NCBI GenBank assembly: GCA_013368325.1
Contig: JAACJK010000010.1
Span: 1 to 64,000, forward strand
DNA from: Ephemerocybe angulata
Lineage: Eukaryota; Basidiomycota; Agaricomycetes; Agaricales; Psathyrellaceae
DNA length: 64,000 bases
Direction of reading: 5' to 3'
Shown here: positions 34,404-46,557 of the stretch, in pieces
Position numbering within the stretch: position 1 is the first letter of the stretch
Layout of the letters: every line of letters begins with the position of its first letter
The notes under the pieces: generated by a model
Seen by the model: only the letters and a program-made list of their open reading frames with translations
Databases searched by the model: none
Told to the model about the DNA's origin: nothing
Translations under genes and position numbers: made by a program

Positions 34404-37400
34404 TCATGGCCGACCCAACATTCCAGTCCAATCAAACGCTTTGTACTTCGCCTGAAATCCTTCTACGCGGTCCTTATTGCTCGCAGGGCTGACACGCTTT
34501 GGCCGGCGCCAGCGACGCGCTTCGAGCTCCAAAACACTACCAATAATCTCACCAGCAAAATATCTAAATGAAATGGATAATTAGACAGATCATCCCTCGC
34601 TGGCATCCGTAGAGAAACTTACGAAGGAAATTCACCTCCACCTTTCTCTCCTTCTTCGAGTCCGTCTTCATGTTCCCCGGCGTCGGCGGTTCCCTCGATG
34701 ACGTGACCGTAGCCTTTCTCTCCCTTATAGTCGAATTGTACCATGAAATAAGGCAAGTTCGGAACCATTGCTCTCCGAAACCCTCCAGGTCGCGCGGAGA
34801 AATCGATGAGCTTCTTGTGTTGAGACCACTCCGCTTCCGATGCGAGAATGGATTCCTATGTAGAATGATCGGTAATTGAGCACGCGTGCTGTTGTTATGA
34901 CGTTTGAAGGGAGATCTCACTTTAAAGTAGCCAGGAATAAGGTCATAAATTTCCCATGGCAGCGGTACACATTCAATAACTGTGTGCTTCTGCCACTTCA
35001 AGGAGATTACGGTTTCGTAGAAAATGACGCCTTTATCTTCTTCGGAGAACATCTTCATCAGGCATTTCATGAAATTCTAGAGTTCGTTGGCTTCAGTACC
35101 AATGACAGGTCAATTTTTAAGGGTCAGTCATACCTTGATTTCATTCCAGACGTCGTCATCGCCTTCTAGCATGGTAAGATGATGTTGAATGGGGACTATT
35201 AGACAGTGGCCGGGAACAAGTTCTTCAGTCAAGGTGCAAGACAAGTAAGTTCTCGTGCCCATAGCTATGACTGGGGCCTTGGGCGGTGAATCGTCCTCTC
35301 CATAGCAGAACTGGCATGAGGCCAACACCTTTTGGGTCCGTTTATAATCTGGAAAGGTTGAGAATATGAGGGCAGTAATGAGAAGGAAAACCACTTCACC
35401 ATTTATAGCAAACTGGCGTTTCATGCCATCGGTGCGCATCTTCTGGCGACCCAGCTTCTCGGCGTTTTCATCTAGATATTCGAGGTTGCTCTGCTTGAAG
35501 ACATCAGCTCCCAGAGCCCTGGAAGTGAATGTGTACTGACTTGGAACTTCCCGTCTCCCATTATTTGGCGGGCGAACTCAGCATCCAGGTTCTTTTGGTC
35601 TTGCATTCCAGCCCCAAACCGCTCTTGCCGCAGCATTTCACCCAAAGTCATATCGTCGTCGTTGGCATTAATTCTGATGACCTCACCCGTCTTGCGGTCA
35701 TGTGTTTCGAACTACAAGTTTGAGGACGCTCAGTCACATAGCCATGAACAGACTCCTGAATGCCTTACCTTGGGTTCCTTCTTCCTCCGATTCCCTGGCA
35801 TCGCCTCTTCGTCGTCTTTTCCACCTCTCCCGACATCGTAGAGGCGGCCTTGTGCGTCCAAAGTAGGCAATACCTCAACCTTGGTCCTCACTCCTGAGAT
35901 AGTATCCACACCCTGGGCCCTTCTGGATTGTGCCTCGTACTCCTTCTCCAACTTCTCTGCATCCGGGGTACCCATAAGTTTGGCTCGAAGCACTTTTGCT
36001 TGTAGTTTGTTCAATTCGGATGTTGAGAGCACTGGCCCTCCGCTCATTGTCACCGATGACGATGGAGTCATCACCGAAGGGATGGGGGTATGAGATTGCG
36101 CAAGGGGAGAATTGGCTTGGGACGGTAGTCGGAGAGAGTCGACCCGTTTGTTCGCAGGGGCTCGTGCTGAACCTGATTGGGGAGAAGGCGTCGAAGGGCC
36201 ACTCTGAGCAAAATTGTTGTTGCCTCCTGGGCGCTTAAATGAGGAGCTTCGACTCGACCCGGCGCTGTCACCAAAGTCATTGAACATGAAACCCTTTGCT
36301 CCTCCTTGTGTATGCTCCCTTTCCGGTTGTCTCCCTCGGTCCCTCTCCCGGTCGGCTTTCTTGCCCTGCCGCTCATCGAGGATACGTCGCTCCTCCTGTG
36401 CAGCTTCAAATGCATCGAGAGTCCCAAATCGGTCAATACCTATCTCCTCCACGGAACGGCCTTCCTCCTCCGCGGCTTCGTAAACTTTGCGTAGGCGCAT
36501 CATTCTCCAAGAAGAGCCCGGGCCACCTGGAGTGGCCTTGGGTGGCGGTGGGGGGGCGTTGTTGAAGTTCATCGGTTTGCCTTCCTTCAGGTCTTGGTTC
36601 AATTCGAGTCGATGAATAACAGGACCCTGTCGGAATAATGAGTTACTCCCGTTGAACCCAAGTTGGAATGCGTACATTGTCTGGGTTTGGTCTGTCTACC
36701 TTGGGATTCTTCTTGACACGCTCTGTACCGAGACTCGAGAAGAAGTCTACATTGCCAGCTGCGTTTCGCGAGCCACCAGAGGGTTCGCCGTAGTCTTCTG
36801 TCAAGGACTGTTCCGTCAAGAGAAGCTGCTCCCTAGCGCGTCTGTCGAGGTCGTCGAGAGGAGCAGTAGATTTCGCGGCGGGTGCGAGCATCCATTCGTC
36901 TCGCTTCAGCGTTGTCTCTGAATGAATGCCTTTTGGGAGCGGAAGTGCCCCCGGCTTGTCTCCAGCGGTTGATGTGATTTTCAGGCTTTCGGCAGTAGGA
37001 ATATCTGTTGCAAGAACCTGCGCCAAGTCAGACCCCAATGCACCGTCGAAGCAACCTCAGGGTGCACTCACTCGTTCACCCTCCATGGTAATATCCTTCT
37101 CCGCCCAGACACGGTCGTCAGGGTCGTCGTCAACAATCTGCATTCCAATATGGCTTGACTCTTTCGGTCTCGAGCTCCCCTTTCCCTTCTCTCTATCGCC
37201 ATCTTTACCTTTCTTGTGCTTGTGCTTCCGGTGCCTTCCCTCATCGTCCGAGCCACGATCCCAGTGCTCCTTGTGCTTCTTGCTACGATGCGTGTCTTTC
37301 CCTTCATCGTCAGAGTCATCTTTCCTTTTCGACTTGTGCTTATGGTGGCGTTTCTTCTCCTCTTTTTTCCTTTCCTCTCCGGTCTCGCCACGGTCGTGCT

Positions 37401-37533
37401 TTCGCCGCTTCTTGGGGTGGTCGTGGTCGTGGTCGTGGGCAATTTCATGGTCGTGTTTTGACGACCGTTCTTTAGAGTACTCCCTCTTCCTGGTGGATGA
37501 TGACCTCTGTTTGGTTGAAACTTCGTCTCCCAT
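34404..37533 (-). CDS. CWF19: Pre-mRNA splicing factor Cwf19
   Basis: Cwf19-family spliceosome protein, related to the debranching-enzyme-associated factor Drn1, acting in the nucleus on late or intron-lariat complexes. Exon boundaries placed: 37533-37072, 37017-36700, 36626-35769, 35711-35541, 35490 onward, then four more short introns to the stop at 34404. The first ~130 residues are a highly charged Lys/His/Asp tract with DHDHDHPKKRRKH and HKHKHKKGKDGDREK, typical of the family. Two C-terminal CwfJ domains are clear: CQFCYGEDDSPPKAPVIAMG, SCTLTEELVPGHCLIVPIQH (HIT-like His motif) and then ESILASEAEWSQHKKLIDFS and FPSYFAGEIIGSVLELEARR. The intron 35540-35491 joins GKFQ to SNLEYLDENAEKLG as in relatives. 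Head-to-head with EFL1. Confidence 0.93.
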
Positions 37534-37784
37534 AGTGCGTGTCTGAACAGTCGAAGTAAGGGAGGCTTTCAAGTTGCGGGATGAAGCTTCATCATGAACC
37601 AGCGTCATGGACTGGCAGACACGTGGGAAGGACATACCACATGGGGATAAATTAGATGTGATCTCCATACATAAAATGACATCTAATCTAATCGGGACCG
37701 AGCTCAGTCATCTACGTCCATTTCATCACTATATTTTTGGCCCACTGCACCTTTCCTCTCATCAACGCCCTCCAAGACTTCACG
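37534..37784. promoter_or_regulatory. Divergent promoter between CWF19 and EFL1
   Basis: The 251 bases between start codons (37533 minus, 37785 plus) must carry both promoters. Pairing of a splicing factor with a ribosome-maturation factor suggests shared growth control, but no named site was recognised. Confidence 0.55.
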
Positions 37785-40700
37785 ATGGCGACAAATTTCA
37801 CACCAGATCCAGCGAACATACGTATTCTAACGACGATGGGACACGTCGACCACGGGAAGACGACCCTCATGGACACGCTCCTTGCTGCGAACAATATCAT
37901 CTCCTCTAGAATGGCGGGCAAGATGAGGTACCTGGATAGTAGAGAGGATGAGCAGGAGCGTGGTATCACGATGGAGAGCAGCGCAGTCTCTCTAAAGTTC
38001 CAGGTCCTTGAGAAAGGTGCCGATGGTGGTATGTCGTATTTAGTATGGTCAAGACATGGAGGTTAATCGCCAGTACGATGTAGGGAGATCGACGAGGACA
38101 TATATCGTCAACATGATCGATACTCCAGGGCATGTGGACTTCTCAACTGAGGTCTCGACAGCATCAAGGCTGTGTGATGGGGCATTGGTACTGGTGGACG
38201 TGGTTGAGGGTGTTTGCACGCAGGTAAGCTACCTACATCCAACCTTTTAAACAAAGACGACATCTAATTTAGAATTTTCATAGACCATTGCTGTTCTTAG
38301 GCAAGCATGGCAAGACAGGCTGAAGCCCATCCTCGTCATCAACAAGATGGATCGTCTCATTACCGAACTTAAACTCGCACCAGTTGAGGCATACCACCAC
38401 CTTGCCCGCGTTATCGAAGATGTGAACGCCGTCATGGGCAGCTTCTTTGCCAGCGAGAGAATGGAGGACGATTTTAAATGGCACGAGGAACGAGAACGTC
38501 GTCTTGCAGAGAAGAAGGACGCTCAGGCCGAGGAAACGGACGCCCATGTGCACGAAGACGTCGAGTTCCAAGAGAAGGACGACGAGGATATTTACTTCGC
38601 CCCGGAGAAAGGGAATGTCATCTTTGCGTCAGCTATAGATGGCTGGGGCTTCCGCGTCGGAAAGTTCGCGCAGCTTTATGCGCAGAAACTTGGCGTTAAA
38701 GAGGCCAACCTAAAGCGAGTCCTCTGGGGTGATTATTACTTAGATCCCAAAACGAAGAAGGTGATAAGTTACAAACACCTTCGAGGCCGGACACTTAAAC
38801 CCCTCTTCGTGCAATTTGTATTAGAGAATATTTGGGCGGTGTATGACTCTGTGGTGATCAATCAGTGGGTCCCTGCGTTTTTTGCGTCTCTTAGTACATC
38901 CAGCTAACCACTCTACAGGAACCCCGATAAAGTCGAAAAGATTGTGAAGGCCCTTAGTCTTAAAATCCTTCCGAGAGAGCTGAAGTCGAGCGATACTCGC
39001 TCTCTCCTCCAGCTCATCTTCACTCAATGGCTCTCCCTTTCCACCAGCATCATTCAATGTGCAATCGACATAGTTCCTCCCCCTCCTGCGGCACAAGCCA
39101 CCCGAATTCCGAAGATTCTCTATCCCGACCTTCGCGACAGCACTTTGCCTCCCAAGAACAAGTTGGAAGAAGATCTATACGCGTCGAAGTCAGGACCGGA
39201 GGCCTATGTCACGGCATATGTTAGCAAGATGTTCGCTGTCGCTGCAACTGATCTGCCCGAGAACAAGAAGAAGACTCTCAGTGCAGAGGAGATGAGGCAG
39301 AGGGCACGGGACGCTCGTGCAGCTCGTGAAGCCGCGGCTGAGAGCGGTGTAGCGCTGCCTCCCCCGGAGCGACTCTCTCGCGCTCCTTCTGAAGCCCCTG
39401 GGAGTCCCAGCGAAGACACCGATGGAAGGAAACCGGACGTTCTTCTCGGATTCGCTCGCTTATATTCTGGAAGCCTTTATGTCGGTTCGCCCATCTACGC
39501 CGTGTTACCCAAGTACAACCCAGCGTTGGAGCCTACGCACCCTCATAATGCTCGATACCTGTTGAAAGCCGAAGTCGAAGGACTGTATGTGATGATGGGT
39601 AGAGAGTTGATGGCTGTGGACACCGTTAGGGCTGGCAATATCTTTGCCATAAAAGGGTTAGAAGGGAAGGTCTGGAGGAGTGCCACTCTGTGTTCTCTTG
39701 GGCAATCTGCCGCAAATGTGCAAGTGGAAGATCTCGCGGCGCAGAGGCCATGTCTTGTCAATTTCGGTGCTGTCAGGAGGGCGGTCAGTGGCGGTTTCCA
39801 GTATTTCATGGCCTCATAACTGAAATGCTCCCATTTAGGGCGCACCCATCGTCAGAGTGGCGTTGGAGCCAGAGATGCCTGCAGACATGCCAAAGCTCGT
39901 TCAGGGCCTGAAATTGCTGAGTCAGTCTGACCCTTGTGTCGAGACTTTCCAACAGCAAACCGGAGAACACGTTATCCTCGCTGCCGGAGAACTGCATCTG
40001 GAGGTGGGTTTGTCGCCTATAAACGATGAATTTTGCTGACAGATCCCCAGCGATGTCTCAAAGATCTCAGAGAACGATTCGCCAAGGTTGAAATACAACA
40101 GTCCAAGCCTATCGTTCCCTTCAGGGAAACTGCAGTCAAGGCACCAGGTATGATCAATAGTCATCATTTTTGCGAGTAACCTACCAACTCCTTAACCAGA
40201 CATGGCGCCAACGAAGACTCCAGGCGCACCTCGCGGCACTATCAAAGCGTCAAGCGCTTTGAACATCGTGCAATTTACGATCAAAGCTACGCCAATACCC
40301 GCTAATATCTTGGAGTACGTCCTCCAGAATGTTTCTATCCTGAAGAAGCTTCAGCAAGAACACAAAGCGAGAGAGACTGGCGTGGAGACAGAAGAGATCG
40401 AAGCACAAGAGGAGGAAACCGAAGACCACCACGGTGACGTGGTCCGAAAGCCCACGGTAACCAAGGACAATTTCTGGACGATTCTTGAAGAGAAATGCAG
40501 GGAGGCGGGAGGTGAATGGGAGGGGATCGCCGATAAGATTTGGGCATTTGGGCCCCAGAAGGCAGGAGGATGTCTGCTCATCGATGCTAGAAAGCCGAAG
40601 ACGTTCGTATCATTGAGGAAGAAGCTCGGGAAAGAGTCTGTAGAGGCTGCTGAGGAGTCGGAACGTGTCATCCGCGATTTCGACAACCACATTGAGACCG

Positions 40701-41433
40701 GGTTTCAACTCGCGACGTTCCAAGGACCACTTTGTGCAGAGCCTGTCGAAGGGCTGGCCTACTTTGTTGAAGAGGTTGACGTGGACAAGGAGGCGCTCGA
40801 GAAGGAGATCGGTATGTATATGGGTCCTATGTGCGTTGCCTCTGCTAACTCGATATTTATCACTTCCAGGCCAAAATCGTATGGCTCAGGTGACCGGTTC
40901 GATCATCACCTCTGTACGCGATGCCTGCCGCAATGGCCTCCTGGATTGGTCCCCCCGGCTTATGTTGGCTATGTATACTTGCGATATCCAGGCCTCGACC
41001 GATGTTTTAGGTAAGGTATACGTCGTCGTCGCAAAGCGACGGGGAAAAATTGTCGCCGAAGAGATGAAGGAGGGGACTTCATTTTTCAACATTACCGCGT
41101 TGCTTCCTGTGGTGGAAAGTTTCGGTTTCTCTGATGGTGAGCAGCTTCAGCCACTGTTCCACTGCAGGTTGTTGATATATGTTTTATCTAGATATTCGCA
41201 AGAAGTCATCGGGTGCGGCGAGCCCACAGTTAATCTTCAGTGGGTATGAAATGCTTGATCTGGACCCTTTCTGGGTTCCGACCACCGAAGAGGAGCTGGA
41301 AGACCTTGGAGAGAAGTCTGACAAGGTGAATGTGGCAAAAGTATACATGGACGCCGTTCGGGAGCGTAAAGGAATGTTTGTTGATAAGAAGATTGTCGAG
41401 TTCGCTGAGAAGCAGCGCACTCTAAAGCGGTAG
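37785..41433 (+). CDS. EFL1: Elongation factor-like GTPase 1 (Efl1/Ria1)
   Basis: Cytoplasmic EF-2-related GTPase that, with Sdo1/SBDS, releases Tif6/eIF6 from new 60S ribosomal subunits. Nine exons (37785-38028, 38084-38223, 38284-38864, 38919-39783, 39839-40003, 40051-40147, 40200-40811, 40870-41136, 41192-41433) give 1070 residues. The G domain has [12 protein letters not shown], the switch [24 protein letters not shown] and the base motif NKMDR. The insertion typical of Efl1 and absent from EF-2 is seen ([17 protein letters not shown] to [16 protein letters not shown]). Domain 2 and later blocks include [32 protein letters not shown], the second large insertion ([18 protein letters not shown]) and the C-terminal [20 protein letters not shown]. 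The frame is complete with no damage. The length fits the family, about 1,000-1,150 residues. Confidence 0.96.
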
Positions 41434-41641
41434 ATGAAATGCCAGGGTAACTTACCGTCAGTAGCAACACCAGATTTCAGGGGCTTTCGTACCTTTTTTG
41501 TCACAGGCTGATCCGGTGGAAATGCGGGGTAAGCGGCAATCAAGCCGTGCGATTGCATCACCAATCATTGAGGCGGCTGGTGGCCTGCCCTGTAATCGTT
41601 TATCTCCTTCACCTCGACCACCACTTGCTAGGTCTTCAAAC

Positions 41642-44600
41642 ATGAAGGTGGTCACAACCTTTCATGCATCCTCCTCCGTTGTGAGCTCTGCGAAATGCTG
41701 CCTGACAGCCTCTCGAGAGTTGGAGTTTCTCGTGGTTGCAAAGCTCAACAGAATCGAAGTGTACTCGTTGCAGGCCAGTGGGTTGCAGTACGAATGCGGA
41801 GTAGATGTCTGGGGGAAAGTTCTCTGCGTGAAGGCTTTACCAATACAAGTAAGCCTACATCTACATGCTACATTGGACGTAAGAGAGCTTAAGAGCACTG
41901 TTAAAGGGGACCAACAGATCGAAACTCGTGGTGATGATATCTCACCCTGATCCTGAAGTCATATTTCTTGCCTACGAGGCAGTCGCAGATGGAAAGAAGG
42001 AACTCGTCGTCAACCATTCTCTGTCGCTGCGTGAACGATCTTCGAGACCAGCTGAATTCTTCAACGACCTTCTCGTGCACCCCTCCGGACAGCTTGTGGT
42101 GGCCCATTGCTATACTGGACGAATCAAGGTTATATTTGTTGAAGCTGGGGATTATGAACAAGATTTCGATTGCGCGTAAGTGCTACCATCACTCAATCTC
42201 CCTCATATCATGTAACTGGCTCGTTAGATTTTCCGAATGCAATGTTCTGTCTATGGCCATCCTTCCGACATATGAAGACGAACTCTACACACTCGCCATC
42301 TTGCACATAGATGCACTTCAACGGATTCAACTTATCTCAAGAGAACTTTCAAATCAAGAGACCGGCTGGGAGCTGTCGCCTACCCCATCCATGCTGTTAC
42401 CTCCTACTGCGATATCAGACAAAACCTTCCCAACACCTACTGACAATATCCCGCGGCTGATCCCGGTTAATCCAGCGGATGAAGGCGAGGGAGAGGGGAG
42501 GACGAGGAGACACAGGCTGCCTCGCCTTTCTTAGGAGGTGTCTTGGTTGTGGGGGGACGGAAGCTCATTCTTTTTGAGTTGGCCTCTCCTGAGAGCAGAC
42601 GCAAACATGAGGGGAAGCGGAAACGTTTGGATGATCTGAAATCCGGTGCGGACCCCTCGAAGGCGAAAGCCGCCAAAGCTAAGCAGAATGAGCGTGATGG
42701 AAGGAAACGGAAGCCCACTGCATCGGTGGATTGGCCTTGGGGCGAAATCACAGCGTATACAATTTGCTTTGCCTCATACGTTCGCGGTCTAACCCAATTG
42801 ATAGGTGGTGCAGCGTTGACGGGGAGATGGCTCCACTCCGTTTCTTTCTTGGAGATTCTTACGGTGCTCTCGCACTTCTCAGTTTAGAAGACATACGGGG
42901 AACAGGGCTTGTGTTAATTCCACTTGGAAGAGTATGTCAATAACGGTGTATCTGCACACGCGCGACTAACCTTTACTAGGCTTCATCGGCCACGACTCTA
43001 ACGTATCTCAGTAATCAAGCGATTTACATTGGATCCCACCTCGGTGACTCTCAACTCGTAACCATTTCTCAAGTTCCTTCCAACGAAGCCGACCAGGAAG
43101 TGCTGTCTATTCCTTATGACATCAAGACTGTGCATAAAACATCACTTATCTCGCCAACTGCCAAGAAAGGGAAACAGAGGGCCGCTGACGACGACATGGA
43201 CCTCGACGATGCAGAGCAAGTCTATGGGATGGATGGCCGCATTATCACTCCCGACGGCTCTTATATCAAAGTTGCTCAGACGTATAAGAACATTGGACCC
43301 ATTACGGACGCTGTGTTGGTTGATATCGACGGCAGTGGACAGGTGCGCACCTTCCTCGCTCCATTGAGTTAAAACTGACAAGTCATTAGCGCCAACTCGT
43401 TACATGTTCTGGAGGCCAAAATACTGGATCTCTGAACGTGGTGAGGAACGGCAGCGAGTTCCAGGAGTTGGCCACGATACCGGGATTGGTCAATCTCTCA
43501 GCGGTGTGGGCGATTAAGACACGATTTGAAGACAGGTACGCCTACCGTGCGCAGTCATTCGATCCGGATTGACCGTCCGTTCTCAGCGATCACACTCATA
43601 TCGTCGCGTCCACCGATTCTAATACCCTCATTTATCGCTTCAAAGACAGAGGTTTAGAGACATCGGTCGTTCAAATCAGCAATGCTACTGCAAGGGACTT
43701 GGTGACCAACGAGCCAACTTTAGCCTTTGCAAATGTTGCGCGAAGGATAAAGGAAGGTGGCCGGTCCAAGTACACTGATTCGTCAGCAGTCGTCCAAGTC
43801 GTACCAAGCGGGGTATATCTCCTGGAATACGATGCTGCACTTGGAGGATATACTGCCAGGGCTCGATTTCTCCCTTCAGACGCCCATTCCCATTGCGCTC
43901 GAAATCTAAAGGAAATCACCGCAGCCAGCATCAACGCGAGTCAAATAGCAATTGCTTTCGACGGGGGAGTGTTGGCTGTTCTCAATATCAATGAAACGAT
44001 GACGGGTTTTGGTTGGATTTGGTAAGGACTTTTCCTATCACCAAGAGATCGAGTTCTTAACACTTGCTCCCATACATGTAGTCACAGAGTAGATGCGAGC
44101 TTCAGAGAAGTGTCCGCTATTTCGTGCATCCCAGCGAATGCCCAGGCATTTATGTCGCCTCGGCTGGTGGTCGCTTACTGGCATACAAACGAGGTCGAAA
44201 TCCTGACAATTGGGACCAGCCTTCAGACAGAAGTCAAGTCTGAGCCATTCCCAGCCCTTATTCGGTCCGTTCAACTCTTCAACTTTGGATCCGACACCAG
44301 TTCTACTGCGCCAAACTACCATGCATTTCTCGTTTGTGGGTTGGCAAATGGGTCATTTGTCCACTGCTCGTTCAAGGAGAAGAAATTTTCGGACAAGAAG
44401 GTAGTTTCGTTGGGCAATGCTCCGGTTCATCTGACGACTTGCGTCGTCGGGGATAGGAAGACCATCTTCGCAGCTGGAAGCAGAGCCACCGCAATTGCCT
44501 TGGATAAAACCAGCTTGTCTCATTCTCCTGTTATGTTAAAGGTAATTCATTCGCAGTGTTCGAGGCGATTCAAGCTGATGCATTGACCCCAGGACGTTAC

Positions 44601-46248
44601 CGCAGCTTGCCAGTTATCTTCAGAGACGTTCCAGAGTAGTCTTATCCTTGCTGGAGCCCACGGTCTCACCATCGGCAGGGTTCAAGATCTGAACAAACTA
44701 AACATCCGAACGGTAAGCTAAGGCAGATGAAAGACCAAATGGCTTTGAATTCTAATTCTCGCCTCAGATCCCTTTTGCTTACACGAATCCTCGTCGCATT
44801 GATTACATTCCATCGCTAAGAGCGTTCGCGATCGGTTGCTCAGTGTGCCAGCCTACCAGGATTGGCAATTTCGAGCCTATCAAGAGCGAGTTGAGGCTCC
44901 TCGATGCTTCGTCCTTCGCAAGTAGGTGCTATCCCGATAAAATATAACACTTGCTGAGCACCCCTCTCTCCCCTTCAGACTTATCCGAGTTTCAATGCGA
45001 TGTTAATGAGGAAATAACCTCGCTCACGAACTTCACTCGGGAAGTAGAAGGCAAGGAGGTGCCGTATATCTGTGTCGGGACTGTCGTTTACCCAGAGGAA
45101 GAGCATAAACCCGTATGGGGGCGCCTCCGGATGTTCGCCCCTGTTCTCATGCCTGGTAAGGAAAGGAGCGTTGAGCTCACGCTGGTGACCGCGCAGGAAG
45201 TGGTTGGGTGTGTGTATGCGGTGAAGGTTGTGAATGACCATTTGGTTGTTGCCGCCGAGTCGGCTGTTCGTAAAATCCCATTCTATACCCTGGTCGTGAA
45301 GCTTACACTACTTCTAGGTTCTGCTCTATAAGATCGCCACGGACCCTGCGGTGCCTTCATCATTCTCTTTAGAGGAAAGTTCGACATGGTACAATAACTA
45401 CGTTGTGTCGAGCTTGGGGTCGTTCGGAGATCATATCGTCACAGGAGACACGATTAGCACAGTCTCAATTATCAAGGTCCAGGGCGAAAAATTTGTCTCC
45501 AAGGCGCGAGACTATGGTCATCTGAACCCAGTTGCTGTCGAAGCGCTCGATGAGGATCATCTCATTGCCGCCAATGTGCGTTATTGGATGCATGCTGACA
45601 AATTTACTCCCATGTTGACATTACTCATAGAATGCTATGAACCTGTTCACCTTTGCAGTGGGCCACGGAGTGCATGAACGCAAAGCGTTGGAACGGGATG
45701 GTGGATACCATGTTGCTGACTTTGTGACCAAGCTGATTAGAGGTATGTCCGGACTTAGTTTCTGTCTAGTTTGGTGTACTAAGTTTATACTCCCAGGGAA
45801 TATCTCAGGCGATGCACCCGGTGGCTCAACTTTTATTCCCGAGGTTGTCTTCTGCACATCCTCGGGAAGGATAGGCATAGTCATCGATGTCGATGACCAA
45901 GATCTCTCCCTCAAATTGTCATCTTTGCAAAGGAATCTTGCTAACCATATCGAAGGCGTGGGGGGTGACGGTCACACGAAGTACGTTCTGAACTACCTAG
46001 TTCTCTCTGTCAAGGTTTAACAATCGCTCCACAGGTTCCGAACGCCGAGGGAGATGAGTGGCCGTGTCGACTCTGAGGCATCAGCCTTCGGTTTCATCGA
46101 CGGCGATTTCCTTGAATCTTTCTTATCCATCCTCGCGAATGAAAGGGAGGTCGAGGAAGTATGCGCAGGATCAAGCGAGCCCGAGCGCCTAACATTACCA
46201 GCAGAAGACTACAGGAAAGTGTTGGAGACATTGCAGAGCTTGCATTGA
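41642..46248 (+). CDS. DDB1: DDB1-family damage-binding / CUL4 adaptor protein
   Basis: DDB1 is the triple beta-propeller adaptor of CUL4 ubiquitin ligases, used in DNA repair and protein turnover. The gene has many small introns (first 41849-41906) and encodes roughly 1,250 residues. Family blocks include YIGSHLGDSQLVTISQ, YKNIGPITDAVLVD then RQLVTCSGGQNTGSLNVVRN and LVNLSAVWAIKTRFED, and the C-terminal GFIDGDFLESFL preceding EDYRKVLETLQSLH. The start is MKVVTTFHASSSV. One fault is visible: between RLIPVNPADEGEGE and EDEETQAASPFLGGVLVVGG the frame must change at 42466-42510. Either a 35-base intron (42466-42500) or a one-base indel in the purine tract explains this. The splice near 45256 uses a weak GTTCGT donor but restores ESAVLLYKIATD. 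Confidence 0.92.
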
Positions 46249-46557
46249 GAGGTAGGAAAGCAATAGAAACATACGAGAACATCGCGGGTCGTTACAAACC
46301 ATGTACTGTGAGTACGAATGGGAAGTCGTTGGGGTGCGTGAGCACTACATACAATATACATCTATCACGTTTGGGCTGTGTGGCCCATATGTGAGGGTGG
46401 AAAGGAATCGCAAAAGCAGAACGTGAATTGATAAAAAGAAGGGCAAATGGGAAACAAAGCATTGAGAACTGTCCGACTTGGAGGCCATTGATGACTTTAG
46501 CGTATGTCGATATGGGTGAGTTGTGGTAAGCAGGATGGACTGTTGTTTGTTGGATAT
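46249..46557. terminator. Convergent 3' region between DDB1 and the exchanger gene
   Basis: The 309 bases between the two stop codons must hold both polyadenylation regions. I saw no gene. Exact poly(A) sites cannot be fixed from sequence alone. Confidence 0.4.

Noticed and set aside
35518..35540. 22-base intron in CWF19 (GTCAGT to TTCCAG)
   Set aside because: Too short and gives a stop; the 50-base intron 35491-35540 ending AAGCAG restores the conserved join.
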